This document shows positions 1 through 6,615 of a stretch of 21,469 bases of DNA, one piece after another. Numbering within the stretch: position 1 is the first letter of the stretch; the number at the start of each line of letters is the position of its first letter. This DNA comes from an uncultured Clostridia bacterium (GTDB taxonomy: Bacteria; Bacillota; Clostridia; Oscillospirales; Oscillospiraceae). A program made the position numbers and the translations under genes. A model generated the notes under the pieces. That model was not told where the DNA came from. It did no database searches and worked only from the letters and a program-made list of their open reading frames with translations. The stretch spans positions 1-21,469 of the forward strand of contig CAMWSZ010000009.1 in NCBI GenBank assembly GCA_947177005.1, read 5' to 3'.

Positions 1-211
1 TTTCATCCCGTCGTTTTGCGGCTGTTTCCTCAGCTTTTTTCAAAGCTTCCGCGGAAGCCCCGGCAGATTGTTCCCGGCCCTTCTGGAGCAGGGCACGGCC
101 TTCCCGCTCAGCGTCAGCGAGCATCTTTTGGGCCTGCGTTTTTGCATCAGCCTTCGCCTGTTCGACGCCCTCTTCCACTGCGCGGATCTTCGTAATGGCT
201 TCCAGTGACAT
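1..211 (-). CDS. V-type ATPase subunit H/G-like protein (partial, runs off the left edge)
   Basis: The first 70 codons of a leftward gene are present, starting at an ATG (bases 209-211). An AAGGGG ribosome binding site lies about 8 nt upstream. The protein is a long Ala/Glu/Lys/Arg-rich amphipathic helix that begins MSLEAITKIRAVEEGVEQAK and has no membrane segment. This matches the small peripheral-stalk subunit (H/G, E. hirae NtpF/H type) that opens many clostridial V/A-type ATPase operons. In that role it would pair with subunit E as the stator of a proton- or sodium-translocating ATPase at the cytoplasmic face of the membrane. The rest of the operon (I, K, E, C, F, A, B, D) would lie beyond the window, so the assignment rests on composition, start and family resemblance. 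Another short coiled-coil protein cannot be excluded. Confidence 0.7.
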   Translation of the reverse strand, partial: MSLEAITKIRAVEEGVEQAKADAKTQAQKMLADAEREGRALLQKGREQSAGASAEALKKAEETAAKRRDE

Positions 212-350
212 CTTCTCACCCCTTTTCCACAGGTTTTAACAGGAAATCCCTGTACCTGCGCCCGCAGTCTGTCAGCCGGAGGAGCCGCCTGTGCAGAGAC
301 ATTTCCCCGGCATTTTCACACTACCTGCGCCAAGTTCAACTGGTATTATA
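212..350 (-). promoter_or_regulatory. Promoter and ~130-nt leader of the V-ATPase operon
   Basis: On the leftward strand a TGA-TATAAT extended -10 box lies at 345-350. No convincing -35 box is seen (TAGCAC at 17 nt). Transcription would start near 338 and leave about 125 nt before the ATG at 211. That leader carries the direct repeat GGCGCAGGTA (bases 323-332 and 250-259 on the leftward strand). It also has a small hairpin ACAGG/CCTGT just before the ribosome binding site. The rest of the gene-free stretch (351-523) is AT-rich, with no ORF that has a ribosome binding site. Confidence 0.45.
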
Positions 351-523
351 TCACAAAGTTCAGGAAAGTGCTAGGGAAAATTTTCTGATTTTCACAATTT
401 TACTAAAATATACAAATCTCACAAAACTACATATCACACTTTGTCAGATTCGTAGATCCAATGCCGGGCTGACCAGTGTGAAGACAACTGTATGGCGTTG
501 ATGGAAAGCCGGACGGTGCGGCA

Positions 524-560
524 CGGGCAGGGCGGAAGCGGTCTGCTTCTGCCCTGCCCG
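524..560 (-). terminator. Strong GC hairpin after the glycoside-hydrolase-like gene
   Basis: A 16-bp stem (524-539 paired with 545-560, one G-U pair) closes a 5-nt loop. It lies 35 nt beyond the stop codon of the leftward gene at 596. No T-run follows on either strand, so it is an unconventional terminator or an mRNA 3'-end stabiliser. Confidence 0.5.
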
Positions 561-595
561 CAGGATTTGGAGGGATTCAAAATGCTGTGAATGCG

Positions 596-1711
596 TCAGG
601 AGAGGATACACCACTCTCCGTCCACGGGCGCGCTGGTCAGGGGCACGAAATCCACCTGTCCGCTCGTCCCGACGGCCTCGTCCACCACGGCCTGCGCGGC
701 GGCGGCGTCGGAGACGTCGGCGTAAATGGTGTCCACCAGAGGAGCCAGCGCGGCCAGATCCTGTCCGGAATCGGCGTTGCTGCCCGCGTTCAGCAGGGCC
801 CCGGGGACCAGCAGGCTCAGCCGGACGCCGTAAGGCTCCAGCGCGGCCCGCAGCTCGGTGAGGAAGAGGGCCAGGGCGTCGGTTTTGCCCATGGTATTGT
901 TGGTGTAGCTGATTTTATACAGATTTCCGGCGGCGGGATAGGCCATATCCTCCAGCAGCAGCTCGTCGAAGCCCAGCTTGGCGCACTCCACAGCCAGTCC
1001 CTGCACATACGTGCGGGCCTGTTCTTTGGAGGCATCCAGCCAGTGGTAGTTGTGGTTGTCGTACCAGACGTACCCGTTGCTTTGACAGATCGCCGCCTCC
1101 GCCATATGGACATAGGCGTAATAGCTGTCATGGAAGCAGTTGAAGAGGGCCACGGAGGTGACGCCCTCCGCGCCGCACAGGGCGGTGAGGGTTTCGGCGG
1201 ACACGGCGTCCGCGGGCAGGGCGTCCTTGAGGGAGGCGTCCGAGGCGAAACGGTTCACGCCGGTATTTTCTCTTGCACGCCAGACGAAGCCGTTGGCTCC
1301 GGAGGCTGCCAGCGTCTCACTGAGGGCGGAGGGATCTGCCGGCAGGGCGTCTATCTGGATGAGATGCCGCGTCAGATCCTGCGGCGGTGCCGGGTCCGGA
1401 TCAGCGCCGGGATTTGCCGGGTCTGTTTCGTCCTGGCCGCTGGAGTCGATGACAAGATTGACCTCCGTGCCGGCCTCGGAACTGCCGCCGCCGGTTTGGC
1501 CTTCATTTTCAGGCGCAGCGGGTGGTTCCTTGGGCGGCTCCCCCTGCATAAACGGCAGATCAATTCTCATTTTGCCGTCGTCGGTATAGGTGACAAATCT
1601 CTGGATAAACAGAAAGGTGCAGGCGGAGATCAGGACAACCACCAGCACCACGATCAGCAGTCTGATGATAGCCGACCGGCGGCCGCGATAGCTCTCGTAT
1701 CCTCTTGGCAC
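596..1711 (-). CDS. Membrane-anchored putative glycoside hydrolase (DUF4015-like barrel)
   Basis: This 371-residue protein starts at a GTG (1709-1711) with an AAAGGGGG ribosome binding site 9 nt upstream. A short basic N-terminus is followed by one membrane helix (about residues 14-37), so the bulk lies outside the cell. A low-complexity Pro/Glu/Gly linker (about 55-105) leads into a domain of about 250 residues. That domain resembles the 'putative glycosyl hydrolase' TIM-barrel family found in Firmicutes: alternating strands such as LIQIDAL, GVTSVALFN, FDELLLEDMAYP and VRLSLLVPG, with an acidic ELLLED motif where a catalytic Glu/Asp would be expected. The substrate is unknown; cell-wall or exopolysaccharide glycans are a guess. 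It is transcribed alone, divergently from thiI. Confidence 0.6.
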   Translation of the reverse strand: MPRGYESYRGRRSAIIRLLIVVLVVVLISACTFLFIQRFVTYTDDGKMRIDLPFMQGEPPKEPPAAPENEGQTGGGSSEAGTEVNLVIDSSGQDETDPANPGADPDPAPPQDLTRHLIQIDALPADPSALSETLAASGANGFVWRARENTGVNRFASDASLKDALPADAVSAETLTALCGAEGVTSVALFNCFHDSYYAYVHMAEAAICQSNGYVWYDNHNYHWLDASKEQARTYVQGLAVECAKLGFDELLLEDMAYPAAGNLYKISYTNNTMGKTDALALFLTELRAALEPYGVRLSLLVPGALLNAGSNADSGQDLAALAPLVDTIYADVSDAAAAQAVVDEAVGTSGQVDFVPLTSAPVDGEWCILS

Positions 1712-1767
1712 AGCAAAAATCCCCCTTTTTCGGTTGCATCTTCTATTGCATTAAATCTTTGTCATAT

Positions 1768-1797
1768 ACCATACCACATTTCCTGCGGAACATGCAA
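1768..1797 (-). promoter_or_regulatory. Possible promoter of the glycoside-hydrolase-like gene
   Basis: On the leftward strand TTGCAT (1792-1797) and TATGGT (1768-1773) are separated by 18 nt, about 57 nt upstream of the GTG start. The match is moderate. It is the best candidate in this divergent spacer. Confidence 0.35.
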
Positions 1798-1861
1798 CCA
1801 TAATGTTGTTAAATTTTATGGAATTCTTTGCCTCCGGTTGCGGGCAAAACAGAAAAGAGGG

Positions 1862-1889
1862 TTGCAATAAAAGGACTTTATGCTATAAT
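1862..1889 (+). promoter_or_regulatory. Promoter of thiI-cinA
   Basis: TTGCAA (1862-1867), a 16-nt spacer and TATAAT (1884-1889) preceded by TGC form a good sigma-A type extended -10 promoter. It lies 53 nt upstream of the thiI ATG. No ORF intervenes. Confidence 0.75.
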
Positions 1890-1942
1890 GAGGAAAATGC
1901 GCGGCCGCCAGCAGGAGCGGCAGGAAAGGAACAGACAGAGCA

Positions 1943-3124
1943 ATGAATGAGATCATACTGTTAAAGCTGGGGGAGGTGGTCCTGAAGGGCCTGAACCGCC
2001 GCAGCTTTGAGGACCGGCTGATGGCGAACATCCGGCGGCGCATCCAGCACTGCGGGACGTTCCGGGTCTACTCCAAGCAGAGCACCATTTATGTGGAGCC
2101 GCAGGACGGCGGCTGCAACATTGAGGCGGCATACGCGGCCTGCAAACAGGTTTTTGGCATCATCGCCGTCACGCGGGCGCGTCCGTGCGCGAAGGACAAG
2201 GACGCGATTTTCCACTGCGCAAAGGCGTATCTGGACGCCTCTCTCCGGGAGGCCGGGAGCTTCAAGGTGGAGACAAAGCGGGCGGATAAGCTGTTTCCGA
2301 TGACGAGCATGGAGATCTCGCAGTACGTCGGCGGCCTGCTCCACGACGCCTATCCCCATTTGACGGTGGACGTGCATCATCCGGAGCTGTGCGTGCATGT
2401 GGAGGTCCGGGAGAAGGCGGCTTACGTCCACGGCCCCTCCCAGCCCGGCGCGGGCGGTTTGCCGGTGGGTATGGGCGGCACGGCGGTGAGCCTGCTGTCC
2501 GGCGGCATCGACAGTCCGGTGTCGTCCTACATGATCGCCAAGCGGGGAGTGCGTCTGGAGCTGGTGCATTTCTTCAGCCCGCCCTACACCTCGGACCTGG
2601 CGAAGGAAAAGGTCATCCGGCTGGCGCGGGAGCTTGCGCCCTGGTGCGGACGGATGACGCTGCATGTCATACCCTTCACGGAGATTCAGGAGGAGATCCG
2701 CCGGTCGTGCCCGGAGGACCACTTCACGCTGATTATGCGGCGTTTCATGATGCGTCTGGCGGAAGGGATCGCCCGCCGCACGGGTGCAAAATCGCTGGTT
2801 ACGGGAGAATGTCTGGGGCAGGTGGCCAGTCAGACAATGGACGCGCTGACCGTCTCGGACGACGCCTGCACGCTACCGGTACTGCGTCCGGTGATCGGAA
2901 TGGACAAGGAGGAGATCGTCCGGTATTCCCGGAAAATCGGCACCTTTGACACCTCCATTCTGCCCTATGAGGACTGCTGCACCGTCTTTACGCCCCGTCA
3001 TCCCCGGACGCATCCGGTCTTGGAGGATGTGCGGCAGTATGAGTCGGCGCTGGACGAGGAGGGCCTGATTGAGCGGGCCCTGTCCAATGTCGAGCGCATC
3101 AAAATCAATCCCATTACGGAATAA
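1943..3124 (+). CDS. thiI: tRNA 4-thiouridine synthase ThiI
   Basis: This 393-residue enzyme adenylates U8 of tRNA and transfers sulfur to make 4-thiouridine. In many bacteria it also feeds sulfur to thiamine thiazole synthesis. A ferredoxin-like/THUMP region fills about residues 1-165. The ATP-binding PP-loop SGGIDSP is at 186-192, followed by the family signature VTGECLGQVASQT. A conserved Cys-containing PYEDCCTVF segment sits near the C-terminus. There is no rhodanese domain, which is normal for Firmicutes ThiI (E. coli has one). The ATG follows AGGAAAGGA at about 12 nt. The next gene, cinA, starts 24 nt after the stop, so they are probably co-transcribed. The cysteine desulfurase often found next to thiI in Firmicutes is not adjacent here. 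Confidence 0.95.
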   Translation: MNEIILLKLGEVVLKGLNRRSFEDRLMANIRRRIQHCGTFRVYSKQSTIYVEPQDGGCNIEAAYAACKQVFGIIAVTRARPCAKDKDAIFHCAKAYLDASLREAGSFKVETKRADKLFPMTSMEISQYVGGLLHDAYPHLTVDVHHPELCVHVEVREKAAYVHGPSQPGAGGLPVGMGGTAVSLLSGGIDSPVSSYMIAKRGVRLELVHFFSPPYTSDLAKEKVIRLARELAPWCGRMTLHVIPFTEIQEEIRRSCPEDHFTLIMRRFMMRLAEGIARRTGAKSLVTGECLGQVASQTMDALTVSDDACTLPVLRPVIGMDKEEIVRYSRKIGTFDTSILPYEDCCTVFTPRHPRTHPVLEDVRQYESALDEEGLIERALSNVERIKINPITE

Positions 3125-3148
3125 ACGCAAGGAAGAGAGGGAAAAATC

Positions 3149-4408
3149 ATGTCCCACACAGCGGAACTGATTGCCGTCGGCACGGAGCTGCTCCTCGGCA
3201 ACATCGCCAATACGGATGCCCAGATGATCTCGGAGGGCCTCAGCACCCTGGGCATCACAGTCCACTACCATACCGTCGTCGGCGACAACCCCCAGCGGCT
3301 GTCGGAGGCGCTGGAGATTGCGCGCAGGCGTGCGGATATTATCATCACCACCGGCGGACTCGGCCCCACCTATGACGACCTGACAAAGCAGACCATTTGC
3401 AAAACCTTTCACCGGGAATTGGAACTCCATGAGGATATTCTAGAGGAAATCCGTACATGGTTTCAGAAAAGGATGCAGAAAAAGATGCCGGAGAACAACA
3501 CCCAGCAGGCGATGCTTCCGGTAGGCTGCACGATTTTCGACAATCCGGTCGGCACTGCGCCGGGCTGTGCGTTTGAGGAGGGCGGCGTCCATGTTTTGAT
3601 GCTGCCCGGCCCGCCTTTTGAATGCCGGTACATGTTCGAAAACCGCGCCGTCCCTTACCTGCGGCAGCTGACAGACGGCGTGATTGTGAGCCATGAGATC
3701 CGTGTCTACGGCATGGGGGAGAGCGCGGTGGAGGAAAAGCTGCACGGGCCGATGACCACCCTCACAAACCCCACCCTGGCGCCCTACGCAAAGACCAACG
3801 AGGTCATGCTCCGCGCTACCGCGAAGGCGGAAACGGCGGAGGCGGCGGAGGAGCTGCTCAAGCCGCTGGTACGGCAGGTGCGGGAGGAATTGGGTGATGT
3901 GGTCTACGGCGTGGACGTGGGAAGCCTGGAGGAAGTGGTGTCAGAACTCCTGCGGAAGCGGGGTTTGACGCTGTCTACCGCTGAGAGCTGTACCGGCGGA
4001 CTGGTCGCCAAGCGCATCACAGACCTGCCCGGCGCGTCAAGCATCTTCCGCGGCGGAGTGGTCAGCTATACAGACAAGGTAAAATCGGAGGTCCTAGGCG
4101 TATCAGAGGCCATTCTTTCGAAATACGGCGCGGTATCGGAACCGGTTGCCCGCGCAATGGCCGAGGGCTGCCGCCGGGTGTGCGGCAGCGACCTGGCGGT
4201 GTCCGTGACAGGCGTGGCCGGTCCCGGCACGGACGAGCGGGGCACTCCGGTTGGTACGGTCTTTATTGGGCTGGCATCGGAACAGGAGACGCTCTGCCGG
4301 CAGTATTCCTGCGGCCGGGGCCGTGGCCGCAGCCGTGTGCGCACTTCAACGGCACAGAACGTTTTTGACCTGCTCCGCCGCTATCTTCTCCGGCTCCCCC
4401 TTATTTAA
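3149..4408 (+). CDS. cinA: CinA, competence/damage-inducible protein A (NMN deamidase family)
   Basis: This 419-residue two-domain protein starts at an ATG preceded by a purine-rich ribosome binding site. The N-terminal MoCF-like domain (about 1-170) has VGTELLLG and TTGGLGPTYDD (67-77); in characterised homologues this part acts as an ADP-ribose/CoA pyrophosphatase. The C-terminal CinA domain starts near residue 276 with STAESCTGG and ends with the conserved VTGVAGPGTDERGTPVGTV segment. In this family that domain deamidates nicotinamide mononucleotide to nicotinate mononucleotide, recycling pyridine nucleotide from DNA ligase. It is the second gene of the thiI unit and ends 5 nt before the next promoter. 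The last residues (RYLLRLPLI) are slightly diverged but unbroken. Confidence 0.93.
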   Translation: MSHTAELIAVGTELLLGNIANTDAQMISEGLSTLGITVHYHTVVGDNPQRLSEALEIARRRADIIITTGGLGPTYDDLTKQTICKTFHRELELHEDILEEIRTWFQKRMQKKMPENNTQQAMLPVGCTIFDNPVGTAPGCAFEEGGVHVLMLPGPPFECRYMFENRAVPYLRQLTDGVIVSHEIRVYGMGESAVEEKLHGPMTTLTNPTLAPYAKTNEVMLRATAKAETAEAAEELLKPLVRQVREELGDVVYGVDVGSLEEVVSELLRKRGLTLSTAESCTGGLVAKRITDLPGASSIFRGGVVSYTDKVKSEVLGVSEAILSKYGAVSEPVARAMAEGCRRVCGSDLAVSVTGVAGPGTDERGTPVGTVFIGLASEQETLCRQYSCGRGRGRSRVRTSTAQNVFDLLRRYLLRLPLI

Positions 4409-4412
4409 GTAT

Positions 4413-4441
4413 TTGACATTTCTAACCAGATCCGGTAAAAT
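4413..4441 (+). promoter_or_regulatory. Near-consensus promoter of the CMD-cupin gene
   Basis: TTGACA (4413-4418), a 17-nt spacer and TAAAAT (4436-4441) start only 5 nt after the cinA stop codon and 42 nt before the next ATG. The perfect -35 box suggests strong, independent expression. No operator palindrome is obvious. Confidence 0.8.
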
Positions 4442-4482
4442 AATTCCAGTTAAATCATTTCACAGAAAAGGAGTCTGATACA

Positions 4483-5238
4483 ATGGCAGTCAAACAGACG
4501 GCAGGCCGGGAAGCTTTGGGGGAATTCGCCCCTAAATTTGCCCAGTTAAACGACGACGTGCTTTTCGGCGAGGTCTGGAGCCGCGAGGACGCGCTCTCCC
4601 TGCGGGACCGCTCTCTGGTCACGGTGACGGCACTGATGTCTCAGGGCCTGACGGATTCTTCCTTCCGGTATCATCTGGAATCGGCTAAGAAAAACGGCAT
4701 CACCAAAACCGAAATCGCGGAAATTTTGACCCACGCCGCTTTCTATGCGGGCTGGCCCAAGGCGTGGGCGGCGTTCCGTATGGCGAAGGAGGTCTGGACG
4801 GAGGAGGCGGCGTCCGATGCCAAAACCGCCCATGCCAATGAAATGGTGTTCCCCATCGGCGCACCCAACGACGGCTTTGCCCAGTATTTCACCGGTCAGA
4901 GCTACCTTGCGCCCCTCTCCAACCAGCAGGTGACTATCTTTAATGTCACCTTTGAGCCCGGCTGCCGCAACAACTGGCACATTCATCACGCCGGAAAGGG
5001 CGGCGGACAGATCCTGATCTGCGTCGCCGGACAGGGCTGGTATCAGGAATGGGGCAAAGAGGCCCAGGCGCTGAAGCCGGGAGATGTAGTCAACATCCCG
5101 GCGGGCGTGAAGCACTGGCACGGCGCTGCCGCCAACAGCTGGTTCTCCCATCTGGCCGTTGAGGTGCCCGGCGAGAATGGAAGCAATGAATGGCTGGAGG
5201 CCGTCGGGGACGGCGAATACAATAAGCTGGAAAAATAA
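4483..5238 (+). CDS. Carboxymuconolactone decarboxylase-cupin fusion protein
   Basis: This 251-residue cytoplasmic protein starts at an ATG with AAAGGAG upstream. Residues about 15-110 are a carboxymuconolactone decarboxylase (CMD/AhpD-type) helical domain, seen in RDRSLVTVTALMSQG and EIAEILTHAAFYAGWPKAW. No CxxC is present, so peroxidase activity of the AhpD type is unlikely. Residues about 145-235 are a cupin: WHIHH gives His166 and His168, Gln176 sits where the motif usually has Glu, and PAGVKHWHG gives His211. These would bind a metal. Proteins of this architecture are common in anaerobes, and the true substrate is generally unknown; a small aromatic or quinone-like compound is a guess. 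It is a single-gene unit with its own promoter and terminator. Confidence 0.85.
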   Translation: MAVKQTAGREALGEFAPKFAQLNDDVLFGEVWSREDALSLRDRSLVTVTALMSQGLTDSSFRYHLESAKKNGITKTEIAEILTHAAFYAGWPKAWAAFRMAKEVWTEEAASDAKTAHANEMVFPIGAPNDGFAQYFTGQSYLAPLSNQQVTIFNVTFEPGCRNNWHIHHAGKGGGQILICVAGQGWYQEWGKEAQALKPGDVVNIPAGVKHWHGAAANSWFSHLAVEVPGENGSNEWLEAVGDGEYNKLEK

Positions 5239-5247
5239 ACGGGAAAA

Positions 5248-5290
5248 CGGCCGGCCGGATGCGTTGTCATACGGCAGGCCGCTTTTTCTT
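5248..5290 (+). terminator. Terminator after the CMD-cupin gene, probably bidirectional
   Basis: CGGCCGGCCG (5248-5257) pairs with CGGCAGGCCG (5272-5281) with one mismatch, followed by CTTTTTCTT. On the opposite strand the stem is followed by TTTT, so it could also end the leftward metalloprotease transcript that stops at 5302. Confidence 0.7.
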
Positions 5291-5301
5291 CACTCCCACG
5301 G

Positions 5302-5733
5302 TCACGGATAGTACTCCGTGGCCAGATTCCCGTTTTTGTACCAGCAGACCGCTTTCCGCATAAACTCTTCCGTCACGCCGAAGAAGTCCGCCAGGTCCCA
5401 CAGCTCCGTGTGCCCCGACGCCACCGCTGCGTTCAGCTCCTCCCTGCCGACTACCCGCTCTATGGCCCACTTGTCCGCCCGGTTCTCGTGCTTTTCACGG
5501 ACCTCGCAGGCCGCGTACCGGTTATAAAAGCTCCCCGTTTCGCAGTGGCCCAGCTCGTGGGACAGCTTCACCTTTTCCTCCGCCAGCGTATACAGATGCC
5601 CCGGGTCCAGCGCCACAAAACAGTCCCCGTCCGGGTCGCAGTAGGAAAGAGATTCCGCGTACTCCAGCGTAAACCAGTATACGCCGGTCCCCCGCTCTTC
5701 CGCGTAATTGTAAAGATCCAGAAGATCTGTCAT
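5302..5733 (-). CDS. ImmA/IrrE-type zinc metallo-endopeptidase
   Basis: This 143-residue protein starts at the ATG at 5731-5733, which overlaps the upstream stop codon as ATGA; AAGGAAGG precedes it. The gluzincin motif HELGH is at residues 59-63, and HENRAD (about 82-87) supplies a plausible third ligand, Glu83. This is the ImmA/IrrE (COG2856) fold in its short form, without the extra DNA-binding domain of IrrE. In the ICEBs1 system ImmA cleaves the Xre-type repressor ImmR after DNA damage. By analogy the substrate here should be the repressor encoded immediately upstream and translationally coupled to it. Direct evidence for cleavage is absent. Confidence 0.88.
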   Translation of the reverse strand: MTDLLDLYNYAEERGTGVYWFTLEYAESLSYCDPDGDCFVALDPGHLYTLAEEKVKLSHELGHCETGSFYNRYAACEVREKHENRADKWAIERVVGREELNAAVASGHTELWDLADFFGVTEEFMRKAVCWYKNGNLATEYYP

Positions 5734-6092
5734 TCCTGTTTTTCCTTCCTTTTTTGATCCGCCACAAACGCGGCGAATTTTTCGACCTCCATCCACATGG
5801 AGTCCATGTCCTCCGGGGACAGATCCTTTTCCCCGCCCCAGAAGGCCGCCATCAGTTCCTCACGCCGCGCCGGTTTTTTTGCCGCCCCCAGTCCGGTCAG
5901 CAGGTAATCGGTGGTGGTGCCGAGATAGGCCGCGATGACCTCTAAATTTTTCATTCTCGGCGTTGTCTTTCCTGTGTTCCACAGAGAGTAGGACGCAGAT
6001 GTTATCCCGCAATCTTGATAAAAATCCTGCTTCCGGATACCCTTTTCCGCTAAAAGCGCGTTGATTCGATTGACGACAGGTGAGCTGCCCAT
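5730..6092 (-). CDS. Xre-family (cI-like) transcriptional repressor
   Basis: This 120-residue protein starts at the ATG (6090-6092) that lies 7 nt after GGAGG; a GTG two codons further upstream is less well placed. Residues about 8-66 form a helix-turn-helix of the cI/Xre class (FYQDCGITSASYSLWNTGKT is the recognition part, with YLGTTTDYLLTG closing the domain). The acidic C-terminal tail (about 70-120) could hold a dimerisation or cleavage site. It is coupled to the metalloprotease gene by an ATGA overlap and lies next to a cluster of palindromic operators, so autoregulation is very likely. Such pairs are typical of integrative elements and prophages, but no other mobile-element gene is in the window. 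Confidence 0.92.
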   Translation of the reverse strand: MGSSPVVNRINALLAEKGIRKQDFYQDCGITSASYSLWNTGKTTPRMKNLEVIAAYLGTTTDYLLTGLGAAKKPARREELMAAFWGGEKDLSPEDMDSMWMEVEKFAAFVADQKRKEKQE

Positions 6093-6119
6093 CTTCACTC
6101 CTCCTTTTTTTATATAAAC

Positions 6120-6210
6120 CGAGTGAATGCTAATTTTCTCTTGACATCCGCCAAAACTTAGTATATACTAATTTTTGGCAATGTACAAGGCAAAACCAAG
6201 TATGCACTAA
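6120..6210. promoter_or_regulatory. Face-to-face promoters over three operator-like sites
   Basis: The rightward promoter has TTGACA (6141-6146), 17 nt, TATACT (6164-6169). The leftward promoter has TTGTAC (6183-6188), 17 nt, TATACT (6160-6165). Their -10 boxes lie inside the perfect palindrome TTAGTATATACTAA (6158-6171), so the two polymerases would exclude each other. Two related sites flank the palindrome: CGAGTGAATGCTAA (6120-6133, 9 of 14 matches) and CAAGTATGCACTAA (6197-6210, 10 of 14). The three sites are 38 and 39 nt apart. The layout fits a repressor that controls its own operon (leftward) and the small gene at 6330 (rightward). Confidence 0.75.
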
Positions 6211-6329
6211 TGTAAACTCCGTAAATACAAAGTTTTATGACAGCTCCAATCTTATACCATTTCCGCTGGAATGTCAAGTAAAACTTAGCGCTTCAGCGCT
6301 GCGGAGAACCGGAAAGGAGGCGGCAGAAC

Positions 6330-6455
6330 ATGAGCAGAAATGAGCTGATTGCGGATATCGTCCGGGTCCTCTCGTACTGTGACCAGAGAAGGCTCAGGAC
6401 TATATACTGCTTTGCGCTGCATATTCTCGGGCGTGAAGCGCTTTCTGACCAGTGA
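6330..6455 (+). CDS. Small 41-residue protein downstream of the Xre-controlled rightward promoter
   Basis: An ATG with the excellent ribosome binding site GGAAAGGAGG (6311-6320, 9 nt spacing) opens a 41-codon frame ending at TGA (6453-6455). The predicted protein is MSRNELIADIVRVLSYCDQR followed by a basic/hydrophobic stretch containing RTIYCFALHILG. Its pattern, an acidic helix and then a helix with 'IYCFA', is like the short ORFs of unknown function seen near Xre regulators in Clostridia (recalled resemblance, not a search result). The gene lies about 155 nt downstream of the rightward promoter at 6141-6169. No function is assigned; an inhibitor, a regulator or a small accessory protein are all possible. 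Confidence 0.7.
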   Translation: MSRNELIADIVRVLSYCDQRRLRTIYCFALHILGREALSDQ

Positions 6456-6509
6456 CGGCGTTCCTGCTGTACCGCCCCCGCCGGCCGCGAAATATTTTCC
6501 GCAAAATGA

Positions 6510-6538
6510 TTGCATTTCCAGAGGGACTTGACTATAAT
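6510..6538 (+). promoter_or_regulatory. Promoter of the hybrid sensor kinase gene
   Basis: TTGCAT (6510-6515), a 17-nt spacer and a perfect TATAAT (6533-6538) end 77 nt upstream of the kinase ATG. The kinase is therefore transcribed separately from the small gene. Confidence 0.75.
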
Positions 6539-6615
6539 AGTGTCATAGAAATTTTTTGCCGTCAGAACCCGGCGGATCTACATCTTTAAACGAAAGAGCA
6601 GAAAGGGAAACGGAA

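Noticed and set aside
205..501. 98-codon rightward frame in the V-ATPase leader region
   Set aside because: No ribosome binding site and no recognisable pattern; it overlaps the promoter and leader of the leftward operon.
587..1870. Long rightward open frame of 427 codons
   Set aside because: It lies wholly over the leftward glycoside-hydrolase-like gene, has no ribosome binding site and a His/Gln/Gly-rich composition typical of an antisense shadow in GC-rich DNA.
5302..6455. A prophage or integrative element
   Set aside because: The Xre-ImmA pair fits one, but there is no integrase, excisionase, structural or conjugation gene, and no flanking direct repeat was found.
6556..6615. Upstream TTG start that would add 20 residues to the sensor kinase
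   Set aside because: No ribosome binding site; the ATG at 6616 follows AGAAAGGGA and places the first membrane helix normally at the N-terminus.
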